Below are positions 17,463-26,463 of a stretch of 64,000 bases of DNA, piece after piece; position 1 is the first letter of the stretch, and every line of letters starts with the position of its first letter. The notes below the pieces were generated by a model, which did not search any database, had not been told where the DNA came from, and saw only the letters and a program-made list of their open reading frames with translations. The stretch covers positions 1 to 64,000 of the forward strand of contig NZ_LGSS01000015.1 in assembly GCF_001190785.1 (NCBI RefSeq), given 5' to 3'. Origin of the DNA: Gottschalkia purinilytica (GTDB taxonomy: Bacteria; Bacillota; Clostridia; Tissierellales; Gottschalkiaceae). Position numbers and translations under genes: made by a program.

Positions 17463-18115
17463 AAGCTAGTTCTCCTTTCTAGTACCTTAGATAGCAAAGT
17501 AACTAAATACGTCATCACAAAGTAAAACACACCTAGTGTAATATATATTTCAAAAGGTCTTAACGTCCTTGCATATATTTGATTTCCTATTCTAGTAACT
17601 TCAGCTATTGATATTACAGAAATAAGAGATGTATCTTTAAGTATAGTAGAAAAATAGTTCATAAATGGAGGTACAGCTATTCTTAAAGCTTGAGGTAATA
17701 TAATATAGATAATAGTAGAGATTCTATTGTATCCTAGAGAATAAGCAGCCTCATACTGTCCTCTATCTACAGACATAATTGATGCTCTAACAATTTCAGA
17801 CATATATGCCCCACAGTTAAGTGCTAATCCTATTATAGCAGCAGTATAACTTTCCATGCTTATCCCAAATGGTGGTAGTCCATAATATATAACGAAAAGC
17901 TGAACTAATAAAGGTGTACCCCTAAATATTTCAACATATGCACTTAAAAATACCTTAAAAACTTTAGGAATATTACTAACTCTTAATGCTCCAACTATTA
18001 ATGAAATACAAAGTGCTAGCATGAAAGCTAGCACTCCTATTTTTAATGTAACTCCTGCAGCTTCAATAAGTTGTGGCAAATATGGTACTATAAAGCTAAA
18101 ATCCAGACTTTTCAT
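17450..18115 (-). CDS. Polar amino acid ABC transporter permease
   Basis: This 221-residue HisM/GlnP-type permease has five predicted helices, the family segment FRGTPLLVQLFVIYYGLP and the EAA loop EAAYSLGYNRISTIIYIILPQALRIAVPPF. A single permease gene suggests a homodimeric channel. It begins directly after the binding-protein stop codon. Confidence 0.92.
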   Translation of the reverse strand: MKSLDFSFIVPYLPQLIEAAGVTLKIGVLAFMLALCISLIVGALRVSNIPKVFKVFLSAYVEIFRGTPLLVQLFVIYYGLPPFGISMESYTAAIIGLALNCGAYMSEIVRASIMSVDRGQYEAAYSLGYNRISTIIYIILPQALRIAVPPFMNYFSTILKDTSLISVISIAEVTRIGNQIYARTLRPFEIYITLGVFYFVMTYLVTLLSKVLERRTSLWSQ

Positions 18116-18949
18116 TTAATTCAACTCCAACCATTTTTTAAATGCCTTATCATAAGCTCCATTTTCTTTCACTTTTTTTATACCTTCATTAATCTTATTA
18201 GTAAGTTCATCTGCACCTTTTTGCATAACAGTTACTATTTCAACTGATTTTATAGGGTCATTTATAACCTTTAAATCTTTATTTCCTTTAACTTGTGTAA
18301 CTGCATATGCATATCCTACAACAACAGCATCTATTCTTCCATTTTTAAGTTCCATAAAAGTTTCAGAATTTCTATTATATTTCTTAACTTCTTTTACTTT
18401 TATTCCTTTATCCTTAAGACTGTCTGCGGCAACTTCACTTGTAGAGTTAGCTTGAACTCCTATTTTTTTATCTTTTAAATCTTCTTTTGATTTTATATCT
18501 TTATTATCATTTCTTACTACAATTATCTCACTTAAGTCATAATACTTATCACTCATATTTACATTTTCAGAAGCAGATGTTGCCTCTTCAGGAGAAATAC
18601 ATGATATTACTAAATCATGATCTCCTTTATTTAATCCAGCTATCAATCCTTCCCAAGCTGTATCTTTTAAAGTAACTTTTACTCCCAAAGCTTGTCCGAG
18701 TGATTTTGCAAAATCAGCATCAAACCCTTCTATTTCATTTTTATCATTCCTTGAAGAAAATGGTGGGTATTCTGGACACATACCAACTACTAGTTCGCCT
18801 TTTTCTTTAATCTTTTCCCAAGAAATATCTTTATTCGTTGTTTCTTTACTTCCTTCATTTTTGCTAGATGTATTTTGTGTATTATTAGAACAAGCAATAA
18901 ATGTTATAGACAATAAAGCTAATAATAAAGCATACATTAATTTTTTCAC
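18116..18949 (-). CDS. Polar amino acid ABC transporter substrate-binding lipoprotein
   Basis: This is a 277-residue family-3 solute-binding protein. The lipobox is ITFIAC (Cys 20). Typical segments are LVVGMCPEYPPFSSRNDKNEIEGFDADFAKSLGQ, DLVISCISPEEATS, KKIGVQANSTSE and IDAVVVGYAYA. It captures an amino acid or a related compound outside the cell. It is the first gene of the operon; an inverted repeat (ATACCAAAAA/TTTTTGGTAT, about 18978-19046) lies in its leader. Confidence 0.9.
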   Translation of the reverse strand: MKKLMYALLLALLSITFIACSNNTQNTSSKNEGSKETTNKDISWEKIKEKGELVVGMCPEYPPFSSRNDKNEIEGFDADFAKSLGQALGVKVTLKDTAWEGLIAGLNKGDHDLVISCISPEEATSASENVNMSDKYYDLSEIIVVRNDNKDIKSKEDLKDKKIGVQANSTSEVAADSLKDKGIKVKEVKKYNRNSETFMELKNGRIDAVVVGYAYAVTQVKGNKDLKVINDPIKSVEIVTVMQKGADELTNKINEGIKKVKENGAYDKAFKKWLELN

Positions 18950-19151
18950 TTTTCTTCCTCCTTCAAGAAAACGTTTTTATACCAAAAATAGAATATCTAA
19001 TATTAATAAGTAAATCAAATAAGTTTTATCTATACGTTTTTGGTATTATATAGGTTTTATTTATGCAGCACTTTAAACTCTATCTATTTTGTTTTCTTGA
19101 AAGTGTATTATTAAAGGCTTAAATGCTGAAATTTAAATATTTAGGATTTAT

Positions 19152-19718
19152 CTATAAGCTTATGTTTTTGCTAAGAATGCTTATTAATTCCAATATAGAC
19201 TTTTCCCCATTACTTTCATCAACGGCATAAAATGGTATATTTATTTTGTGTAAATTAAGTAACTCCTCTAGCACTTCTATATATACTCCTTTTTCTTCTA
19301 TCATTACTAAATTCTCTATTTTCTTTTTTGTATCATCAATATCTATAAACTCACCACCCCAGTTTCCAGAGCAAGTTTTGTTTACTCCACAACTTGGACT
19401 TCCGTCTATTCCTATTACACCTACTATTTCATATCCATTATTAATATAGTCCGATACTTGATATACTATAGGTTCAAGCATTTCTTTACATTGTTTCCTG
19501 AAAAATTGTGTATTAAATTGTTCTTTTACATGTCCCCATCTTTTAATTCCATAAACTATTGTTTCTGGACAGGGAAGTTGTAACATACCTATATTATTAT
19601 CAATAAAATATTTTAATAAATTATTTATATGTGATGGATATTCATCCAATCCTTCAACTTTAGAATTAATATTTAATATACAATGTGATAGTAGTACTAT
19701 TCTCTTTTCTTTTTTCAT
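19152..19718 (-). CDS. TudS-related putative desulfidase
   Basis: This 188-residue protein has conserved Cys segments LSHCILNINSKVEG, QLPCPETIVYG and GIDGSPSCGVNKTCSGNWGG, the arrangement of the DUF523/TudS-like family in which three Cys hold a [4Fe-4S] cluster used for desulfuration of thiouracil. I recall this subfamily being named CD3072 after a C. difficile protein. The substrate is unknown. The ATG at 19718 after GAGGTG is chosen over an upstream GTG. Confidence 0.75.
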   Translation of the reverse strand: MKKEKRIVLLSHCILNINSKVEGLDEYPSHINNLLKYFIDNNIGMLQLPCPETIVYGIKRWGHVKEQFNTQFFRKQCKEMLEPIVYQVSDYINNGYEIVGVIGIDGSPSCGVNKTCSGNWGGEFIDIDDTKKKIENLVMIEEKGVYIEVLEELLNLHKINIPFYAVDESNGEKSILELISILSKNISL

Positions 19719-19857
19719 ATTAATCACCTCTAATAAAGATTTAAGTTACTTTAAATTTACAATATTAAAAATTAAAAATCAATACAATAACATTATTACA
19801 AAGGTTTTGTATAATATTTTATTATAAATTTTAAGTTTTTTATATTTATATAAAAAA

Positions 19858-19882
19858 ACATAAGATGAATTACATCTTATGT
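19858..19882 (-). terminator. Terminator of bioY-bioB
   Basis: ACATAAGATG (19858-19867), loop AATTA, CATCTTATGT (19873-19882); on the minus strand seven T follow. Confidence 0.8.
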
Positions 19883-19892
19883 CTTAATCTAT

Positions 19893-20876
19893 TTAATATA
19901 TAATTTCTAAACCTTCTTCTTCAACCATTTTTTTATCTTGATCTATGTCATTTCCTATAGTAGTAAGATAATTTCCTACTAATAGTGCATTGACTCCTGC
20001 CCTTAATCCTATATTTTGAGTATCTTCTAGAAGCATTCTTCCACCAGCATATCTTATATATGACTTTGGTATTATGAATCTATATACTGCCATAGTTTTT
20101 AATATTTCCATAGGTTCTAAAGATTCATTATTCTCAAGGGGGGTTCCCTTTATGGGATTAAGAATGTTTATTGGTATAGATTCAACCTCTAGTTCTCTTA
20201 TTTCAAATGCCATTTTTATTCTATCTTCTATACTTTCACCCATTCCTATAATTCCACCACAACATACTTCCATGCCAGCTTTTTTAACATTTCTTATAGT
20301 CTCTATTCTTTCATCATAACTATGCGTAGTACACACATTTTTATAATAGTCACTACTAGTTTCCACATTATGATGATACATAGTCACTCCAGCTTCTACA
20401 AGCTTTTTAGCCTGTTCGTAAGATATTATTCCAAGTGATGTACAAAGGTTTATAGTAGTATTTTCTTTTAGTCTTTTGTATATATCTATAATATCCTCTA
20501 GTTCTTTATCTGTCATACCTCTTCCACTTGTAACTAAAGAAAATCTATGTGCACCTTTCGCTTCCATCTCTTTAGCTCTTTTATAAGCATCATCATAACT
20601 CACTAAAGGATACTCTTCTACCCCTGTATTATAATGACTTGATTGTGCACAAAATGTACAGTTCTCAGAACACTTTCCTGACTTTGCATTCATTATCGTA
20701 CATAAATCAGCTTTCTTACCATTAAATTTATCTCTTATTTTATTTGCATTTTCAAACAATACATTTAATATTCCTAGATCATTGTTATCTATATTTATAA
20801 GATTCAAAGCTTCTTCATAAGTAATTTTTCTTCCATTTAATATTTCATTTGTTAATTTTTCTATATAACTAATCAT
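19893..20876 (-). CDS. bioB: Biotin synthase
   Basis: This 327-residue radical SAM enzyme converts dethiobiotin to biotin, donating sulfur from a [2Fe-2S] cluster. The SAM-cluster motif is CSENCTFCAQSSHY (CxxxCxxC); other family segments are YHHNVETS, CCGGIIGMGE, PINILNPIKGTPL and IRYAGGRMLLEDTQNIGLRAGVNALLVGNYLTT. It lies 26 bases after bioY in a BirA-type controlled operon. No other biotin synthesis gene is present, so dethiobiotin may be imported or made elsewhere. Confidence 0.97.
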   Translation of the reverse strand: MISYIEKLTNEILNGRKITYEEALNLINIDNNDLGILNVLFENANKIRDKFNGKKADLCTIMNAKSGKCSENCTFCAQSSHYNTGVEEYPLVSYDDAYKRAKEMEAKGAHRFSLVTSGRGMTDKELEDIIDIYKRLKENTTINLCTSLGIISYEQAKKLVEAGVTMYHHNVETSSDYYKNVCTTHSYDERIETIRNVKKAGMEVCCGGIIGMGESIEDRIKMAFEIRELEVESIPINILNPIKGTPLENNESLEPMEILKTMAVYRFIIPKSYIRYAGGRMLLEDTQNIGLRAGVNALLVGNYLTTIGNDIDQDKKMVEEEGLEIIY

Positions 20877-20902
20877 GCCACTTAACTCCCTTGACTTAAT
20901 CT

Positions 20903-21475
20903 TTAAGAAACATTTTTTTCTAACATTCCACTTTTTCTTAAAATAGGAACGATTTTAACTCCTATAAGTGATATAACTACACATTTAATTAAATCTTGTA
21001 TAATAAATATAGTAAATCCTGTTTTGATAGCAGTACTCATACTCATAGGATTTTTCATAACTATATTCATTATCATATAAAGATATGGTACTCCTATAAT
21101 ATATACAACAATAATTCCAATAACTACGGATGTTAATAATCTTACAAATTTAATCTCTCCTTGTTTCTCAGTTAACTTTCCTATGATGTATGAACATAAC
21201 ATAAATCCTATTAAGTATCCAAATGTAGGACTAAATATATGTTGAATTCCACCTTTACCTCCAGCAAATATTGGTAGCCCAGCTAGTCCAATAATAATGT
21301 ACAATATTTGAGACATTATTCCTCTTCTTGAACCTAAAATTAACCCTGAAAATGCGCAAAAGAAAAACTGAAAGGTAAACGGTATTGGTTGTGTAGGTAT
21401 TTGCAAATATGCACCTATTGCTGTTAATGCTGCAAACATAGATACTAATATCATATCTTTTGTTTTAATTTTCAC
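20903..21475 (-). CDS. bioY: Biotin transporter BioY (ECF substrate-binding component)
   Basis: This 190-residue membrane protein with six predicted helices has the BioY segments IPTQPIPFTFQFFFCAFSGLILGSRRG and SPTFGYLIGFMLCSYIIGKL. BioY captures biotin (and possibly its precursor) and works with ECF energising proteins not encoded here. The start is GTG, 6 bases after GGAGGG. It is the first gene of bioY-bioB, with the operator upstream. Confidence 0.95.
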   Translation of the reverse strand: MKIKTKDMILVSMFAALTAIGAYLQIPTQPIPFTFQFFFCAFSGLILGSRRGIMSQILYIIIGLAGLPIFAGGKGGIQHIFSPTFGYLIGFMLCSYIIGKLTEKQGEIKFVRLLTSVVIGIIVVYIIGVPYLYMIMNIVMKNPMSMSTAIKTGFTIFIIQDLIKCVVISLIGVKIVPILRKSGMLEKNVS

Positions 21476-21509
21476 ATCAAACCCTCCTTAACTTTTATTT
21501 GAAACATTA

Positions 21510-21535
21510 ATTATTTTTAAATATTTAAAAATAAT
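21510..21535. repeat. Perfect 26-bp AT palindrome in the bioY leader
   Basis: ATTATTTTTAAAT is followed directly by its reverse complement. It lies between the promoter and the start of bioY. It may form an RNA hairpin, but with only A and T, chance is a real possibility. Confidence 0.4.
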
Positions 21536-21564
21536 GAGAACAAATTATATAATATAAATTTAAT

Positions 21565-21620
21565 GATATTTTATATTACACATTTTTAATTGTCAACTTA
21601 TTTTTTTATATGGTTAACAA
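21565..21620 (-). promoter_or_regulatory. bioY promoter with overlapping BirA operator
   Basis: TTGTCAAC (21590-21597), 15-base spacer, GTTAACAA (21613-21620) matches the known Firmicute BirA operator with one mismatch between arms. The -35 TTGACA (minus strand, 21591-21596) lies inside the left arm, then a 17-bp spacer and TAAAAT. BirA loaded with biotinyl-AMP would therefore block RNA polymerase. The assignment rests on consensus knowledge plus the fitting genes. Confidence 0.8.
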
Positions 21621-21677
21621 TATTTTTCAAAATATATTTGAGAGGGTCATTTCTCTGAAAGTATTTTAAATAAATAA

Positions 21678-21708
21678 AAGAGCTACAAAATCAAAATTTG
21701 TAGCTCTT
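21678..21708 (-). terminator. Terminator of the two-component operon
   Basis: AAGAGCTACAAA (21678-21689) pairs with TTTGTAGCTCTT (21697-21708). It overlaps the stop of the kinase gene and is followed by TTTATTT on the minus strand. Confidence 0.7.
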
Positions 21709-23104
21709 ACTCACTATGTTGTGGAAGTGTTATCAATACAGTAGTTCCTTCTCCAAGTTCACTATCTATAGTTAAACTTCCATTATGAAGTTTAATTATC
21801 TCGTCACTTACAGCAAGTCCTATTCCACTTCCTGACTTCTTACTAGTTCCCTTAAAGAATTTCTCCTTTACTTGGGATAAATCTTCTGGAGAGATACCTG
21901 TTCCTTCGTCTTTTATTTTTATATAGGTATTTTTATCATCACAATATATATTTACAAATACATGTTTACCTTTATCTGTAAATTTCACAGCATTATCTAT
22001 TATATTTATAAATACTTGTCTTAATCTATTTTTATCTGCCATTATAAATGGTATATCTTCTTCAGAACTGTATTCTAAAATTACTCCATCTTTCAAGGCT
22101 CTTAACTTACATATATGGATCACATCTTCTAAGTCATCTTTAACATTTATTTTTTCTAAATGAAGAACTATTCTTCCACTCTCTATTTTTGAAAAATCTA
22201 ATAATTCCTCAACCATTTGTGAGAGTCTAGTTGTTTCTTTTATTATTATTTTAAGTCCTAACTCTGCCTCTTCTTTATCTTTAAGACCTCCAGTTAGTAT
22301 AGTTTCACTCCATCCTTTTATAGATGTTAGCGGAGTCCTTAACTCATGTGATATAGAAGATATAAAGTCATTTTTAAGCCTTGTACTATTTACAATCTCC
22401 CCTGCCATATAGTTAAGGGTATCTGCAAGTTCCCCTATTTCATCATTGTAATGTTTTTCTATCCGCTCTGAAAATTGTCCCTTAGCCATTTTTTGAGCAA
22501 CACCATTAATTTCATTTAGAGGATTTATTATAGATCTACTAAATAGTATACTTAAACTTAACATAATTAGTAGTATAATTAAAATAGTAAAAAAGGAAGC
22601 CGTAAAAAGTTTTCTAATAACTTTATTTACCTCCTCCAGTGATGTTATATTTCTCACCACACCAACTATCTTATCTTTTTCTTGCATTATAGGGCTTGAT
22701 ACTATCATTATATTTTCTTTTGTATTTTTATCTTTACCAGTCCAAGTAGATACTTGTCCTTTTAATGACTTAATATAATCCTGAGAGTCTACCTTATCTT
22801 TAAATAAAAATCCACTTGAACTCATAATTATATTACCTTTAGTATCCAAAACTTGAAGTTCTGAATAATCTTTAGAAAAACCTTGGATAATTTGTTGTGC
22901 AATATCATGTAACGTATCTTGTTTGCCACTTAAATATCTATTATAGAAGTCTGCAGCTGTAGTAGTAGTGTTTGAAAGATTTTGAGTTATATTTCCATAA
23001 TAGTAGTTCTTTATTAATATTACAAAAGCTCCTTCTACTATTAATAATACAGCAGATACTATTATAATATAGTTATAAACCCACCTTTTTTTAATCCCTT
23101 GCAC
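21707..23104 (-). CDS. Sensor histidine kinase
   Basis: This kinase has two membrane helices (about residues 11-33 and 160-185) around an extracellular Cache-like sensor, a HAMP domain (about 185-240), an H-box SHELRTPLTSIKGW, an N-box NRLRQVFINIIDNAVKFT, and G-boxes KDEGTGIS and SGIGLAVSDEI. It phosphorylates the response regulator encoded just upstream. The GTG at 23104, one base after that gene's stop codon and following AAGGAAGAG, is the likeliest start; an ATG at 23134 inside the regulator gene lacks a good site. The stimulus is unknown. Confidence 0.9.
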   Translation of the reverse strand: MQGIKKRWVYNYIIIVSAVLLIVEGAFVILIKNYYYGNITQNLSNTTTTAADFYNRYLSGKQDTLHDIAQQIIQGFSKDYSELQVLDTKGNIIMSSSGFLFKDKVDSQDYIKSLKGQVSTWTGKDKNTKENIMIVSSPIMQEKDKIVGVVRNITSLEEVNKVIRKLFTASFFTILIILLIMLSLSILFSRSIINPLNEINGVAQKMAKGQFSERIEKHYNDEIGELADTLNYMAGEIVNSTRLKNDFISSISHELRTPLTSIKGWSETILTGGLKDKEEAELGLKIIIKETTRLSQMVEELLDFSKIESGRIVLHLEKINVKDDLEDVIHICKLRALKDGVILEYSSEEDIPFIMADKNRLRQVFINIIDNAVKFTDKGKHVFVNIYCDDKNTYIKIKDEGTGISPEDLSQVKEKFFKGTSKKSGSGIGLAVSDEIIKLHNGSLTIDSELGEGTTVLITLPQHSE

Positions 23105-23105
23105 A

Positions 23106-23798
23106 CTACTCTTCCTTTCTCCATCTGTATCCATATCCCCATATTGTCTTTATATACTTTGGATTTGACGGATCGTCCTCTATTTTACGTCTTAATCTTC
23201 TTATATTTACATCAACAATCTTAGGATCTCCAAAATAGTTTTCACCCCAAACACTATTTAAGATTTCTTCTCTAGTTAATGATTGCTCTTCATTTTCTAT
23301 GAACAATTTCATAATGGAGTATTCTATTTGTGTCAAGTCTATTTCCACTTCATTCTTTAGTACAACTCTAGCAGCTGTGTCTATTCTAAATGGACCAGAA
23401 ACTAGATTTTTTTGTTTTCCTCCATTAAGCATTTCTACTCTCCTAGCTAAAGCATCTATTCTAGCCACTAACTCCATAGGGCTAAAAGGCTTTATCATAT
23501 AGTCATCTGCTCCCATTGTAAGTCCACTTATTTTATCTAATTCTTGAGATTTAGCTGTAAGCATTATGATTCCCATGTTTCGGTCTTTTTCTCTTATCTT
23601 CCTACATACTTCAAAGCCATCAATACCAGGTAGCATTACATCTAAAACAGCCATATCTATATCATTTGAATTATTTACTATTTCAAGAGCTTCTTCACCA
23701 GTACCTGCTTGTAATACTTCATATCCAGCTCTTTTTAAGTTTATTACAATAAAAGCTCTTATATCATCCTCATCTTCTAAAACAAGAACTCTAGCCAT
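23106..23798 (-). CDS. OmpR/PhoB-family response regulator
   Basis: This 230-residue protein has a receiver domain (phospho-acceptor Asp in MAVLDVMLPG, Thr/Ser in MLTAKS, Lys in MIKPFSPMEL) and a winged-helix C-terminal domain (EILNSVWGENYFGDPKIVDVNIRRLRRK...). It should act as a transcription factor controlled by the adjacent kinase. It sits between the repeat lipoprotein gene and the kinase gene. Confidence 0.95.
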   Translation of the reverse strand: MARVLVLEDEDDIRAFIVINLKRAGYEVLQAGTGEEALEIVNNSNDIDMAVLDVMLPGIDGFEVCRKIREKDRNMGIIMLTAKSQELDKISGLTMGADDYMIKPFSPMELVARIDALARRVEMLNGGKQKNLVSGPFRIDTAARVVLKNEVEIDLTQIEYSIMKLFIENEEQSLTREEILNSVWGENYFGDPKIVDVNIRRLRRKIEDDPSNPKYIKTIWGYGYRWRKEE

Positions 23799-23837
23799 TC
23801 TAATTCCTCCATTTCTAGAATATTAAAATATAAACTA

Positions 23838-25196
23838 CTATTTCAATATTTTAAAGTTTTTCTTCACTTCATCAATTGTTATTAGCTTTTCATTAAATTC
23901 AGTACTATGATTAGTACTTCCTAAGGTAGCAAAGTAAACTTTTTGAGCACTTTCACCAATCTTTACATACTTATTCTTTTTAAGTTTATTAATCTTATCT
24001 GCATCAATATCTGCTTTATTATACTCATATATGGTTAATAAATTATATTTTATATATTCATATGAATTAAGATACTGGAACGATATCAATTTACTAGTGT
24101 GATTGTTCTCATCACTTTCCTCATAACATCTAACAGTAATGTTTTTATCCCAATTTGAAGGAAAATCAAAACTTATTTTTAAGTCATCATTATAATATAC
24201 TCTTTTTACAAGTATTAGATCTCTTCCTCCATCCCATTTATTCCAATGGGTAACCATAGAGTTACGTTCAAAAACATCCTCTGTTTTTTCAGCAGTATAT
24301 TGTCTTATTGGTATCTCTATTATTCCATCATTATCTATATCTTGTGGATCCATTGCATATGGAGAAGTTGTTTTTTCCACAAGTCCAATTTCGTCATCAT
24401 AAAAAGCATTTACTAGTTGTCCATGTTCCATGACTAATAAAGCTGTTGCACCATAATGCTCATATGAAGTTTGAATAAAAATTCCTGTCTTATCTTTAGA
24501 TGCTTTCCCTACTTTAATAGACTTAATAGTTGTAGGACTATCAACAATAGTCTCATTTATGAACTCTATTGTACTTTCTTCAGATGTATATTTATATAAA
24601 TCCGCTGACAATCTATCATCACTTTTTTTCAAAGTTACTATTTCAGGTAGTTCATCATTGTCTAAATCTGCTATAATCATTTCTTCATAAGCGGTTTCAA
24701 ATATCTCTACTATGTTATCATCACTATAGGAGTACATACTTACACCCTTATTTTTATATTCTCCCCCCATAGAACTTATTATTATTTCTGGTCTTCCATT
24801 TCCTGTTATATCTTTAAACATAACTTCATCAAATTCTTTTCCCGACTCTTTCATTTCACCTTTAGGTATCCATGCACCATTTTCTTTTTTAAGTACTAAT
24901 GCTCTCAAAGAGTCTTTATCTACACTCAATTTATAAAATGCTACTACTTCATCTTCATTATCCCCATCTAAATCAATAAATTTTATAGCACTTAGTTCTT
25001 CTTTATTATAGGGGGCTGTCAGTTTAGCTGTTTTAGGTAGTATTTTTTGTATTACAGATTTTATTTCTTGATTCTCTTGTGAGAACTTTGGTACTTTCAT
25101 TAAGCCTTCTGGTGATGCTTTAAACGAACAAGCTGGAAGTATAGATAACATGGATATTATTATGATTAATTTTAGTTTTCTTTTTATGGTTATCAC
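23838..25196 (-). CDS. Lipoprotein with FG-GAP/VCBS-like DxDxDG repeats
   Basis: This 452-residue protein has a lipobox (MLSILPAC). It has at least four repeats with a calcium-binding-like motif: FIDLDGDNEDEVVAF, FKDITGNGRPEIIIS, IADLDNDELPEIVTL and PQDIDNDGIIEIPIR, suggesting a beta-propeller-like domain outside the membrane. It is probably cotranscribed with the two-component genes (39 bases apart), so it may be a sensor partner. The start is doubtful: the GTG at 25196 lies inside the ribosome site, and an ATA codon (25187) is better spaced. Confidence 0.7.
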   Translation of the reverse strand: MITIKRKLKLIIIISMLSILPACSFKASPEGLMKVPKFSQENQEIKSVIQKILPKTAKLTAPYNKEELSAIKFIDLDGDNEDEVVAFYKLSVDKDSLRALVLKKENGAWIPKGEMKESGKEFDEVMFKDITGNGRPEIIISSMGGEYKNKGVSMYSYSDDNIVEIFETAYEEMIIADLDNDELPEIVTLKKSDDRLSADLYKYTSEESTIEFINETIVDSPTTIKSIKVGKASKDKTGIFIQTSYEHYGATALLVMEHGQLVNAFYDDEIGLVEKTTSPYAMDPQDIDNDGIIEIPIRQYTAEKTEDVFERNSMVTHWNKWDGGRDLILVKRVYYNDDLKISFDFPSNWDKNITVRCYEESDENNHTSKLISFQYLNSYEYIKYNLLTIYEYNKADIDADKINKLKKNKYVKIGESAQKVYFATLGSTNHSTEFNEKLITIDEVKKNFKILK

Positions 25197-25432
25197 CTTC
25201 CTTGACTTTAAATAAGCAGTCAGTATTTATCTTATAATATAGTCTAAAGAAATTGGTTACAAAAAAATTACTATGATATTACATTATTTCTGACAATATC
25301 TCTTTTTACTTATCTCTTGTAAAAATAGTTAACATATTCTAAATCTAATTATACTATAATACAAATAATTAGATAAATCCATATATTGTATATTTATGTA
25401 AAATATCATTATTTTTCAAGAGGTGTAACGCT

Positions 25433-25912
25433 ATGTCTAGCATAATCCTATATATTATCTCTTTATTCCTTTTGTTCTTATCTTTTATAAAAGATAAAAA
25501 CAAAACTAAAAAAGCTTTAAATATTTCTCTTGAATCTTTTTTAAATTTACTTCCAACTATACTACCTATGATAATGTTTGTAAGCATATTTTTATCAATC
25601 ATAGATCCTAATATTATAACAAAATTGATTGGTACAAAATCTGGATTAAAAGGTGTTCTTCTTTCTATAGTTATTGGATCTATATCTTATATCCCAAACT
25701 TTATATCTCTCCCTCTCGGTGCTAGTTTATTACAAAGGGGTGCAGGATACCCTCAAGTTGCAGGACTTATATCAACATTAATGGGAATAGGTATAGTTAC
25801 TTTTCCTTTAGAAAGTAAGTATTTCGATAATAAATTTTCTATTATAAGAAATTTAATAGGTTTAATTTCATGTATTGTCTTTGTAATTATAGTGTGGTGG
25901 TTCCTTATATGA
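25433..25912 (+). CDS. ArsP/YraQ-like permease, first half-size protein
   Basis: This 159-residue membrane protein has four predicted helices. The segment LIGTKSGLKGVLLSIVIGSISYIPNFISLPLGASLLQRGAG resembles the repeat unit of the permease family PF03773, whose members are usually about 300 residues with two such repeats. Here two half-size genes overlap by four bases (ATGA), so a heterodimer is likely. The substrate is unknown. A GAGGTG site precedes the ATG. Confidence 0.65.
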   Translation: MSSIILYIISLFLLFLSFIKDKNKTKKALNISLESFLNLLPTILPMIMFVSIFLSIIDPNIITKLIGTKSGLKGVLLSIVIGSISYIPNFISLPLGASLLQRGAGYPQVAGLISTLMGIGIVTFPLESKYFDNKFSIIRNLIGLISCIVFVIIVWWFLI

Positions 25913-26442
25913 ATATAATAAGAAAATATAAATGGTTGATAGTTTTTATAGTATTGATAATCGTAATATACAACATCAACTCAACTGTAGGAGTAAATAC
26001 TATATATTTTTCTTTTTCAAATATTAAAACTTTTCTTTCATTGGTTCCTCCTATATTCATATTAATGGGTTTATTGGATGTATGGGTTCCAAAAGAAACT
26101 ATGGTAAAATATATGGGGAAGGATTCTGGTATAAAAGGGCTATTATGTATATTAACTCTAGGTTCATTAGCTGCTGGACCTTTATATGTGTCTTTTCCTA
26201 TAGCTCATATGTTTATTAAAAAAGGTGTAAAACTTTCTTATATTATCTTTTTTATAGGTGTATGGGCAAATTGTAAAGTTCCTATGATGGTCTATGAATA
26301 TACATCACTAGGAGGAACATTTACTTTTCTTCATATAACAACCAGCTTATTTGTATATTTGGTTTTATCTATATTAGTTGAAAAATATTTATCCGAAGAT
26401 GAAATAAAAAATATATATAATAAAGAGTCTACTACAAACTAA
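25909..26442 (+). CDS. ArsP/YraQ-like permease, second half-size protein
   Basis: This 177-residue membrane protein has the repeat KYMGKDSGIKGLLCILTLGSLAAGPLYVSFPIAHMFIKKGVK and FFIGVWANCKVPMM, parallel to the GKxSGxKGxLxxxxxGS motif of the preceding gene. The start is the ATG at 25909 overlapping the TGA of the first half, a sign of translational coupling. It converges with lipA, with only 21 bases between the stop codons. Confidence 0.65.
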   Translation: MNIIRKYKWLIVFIVLIIVIYNINSTVGVNTIYFSFSNIKTFLSLVPPIFILMGLLDVWVPKETMVKYMGKDSGIKGLLCILTLGSLAAGPLYVSFPIAHMFIKKGVKLSYIIFFIGVWANCKVPMMVYEYTSLGGTFTFLHITTSLFVYLVLSILVEKYLSEDEIKNIYNKESTTN

Positions 26443-26463
26443 ATGTAATAGACCCTTTCCTTA

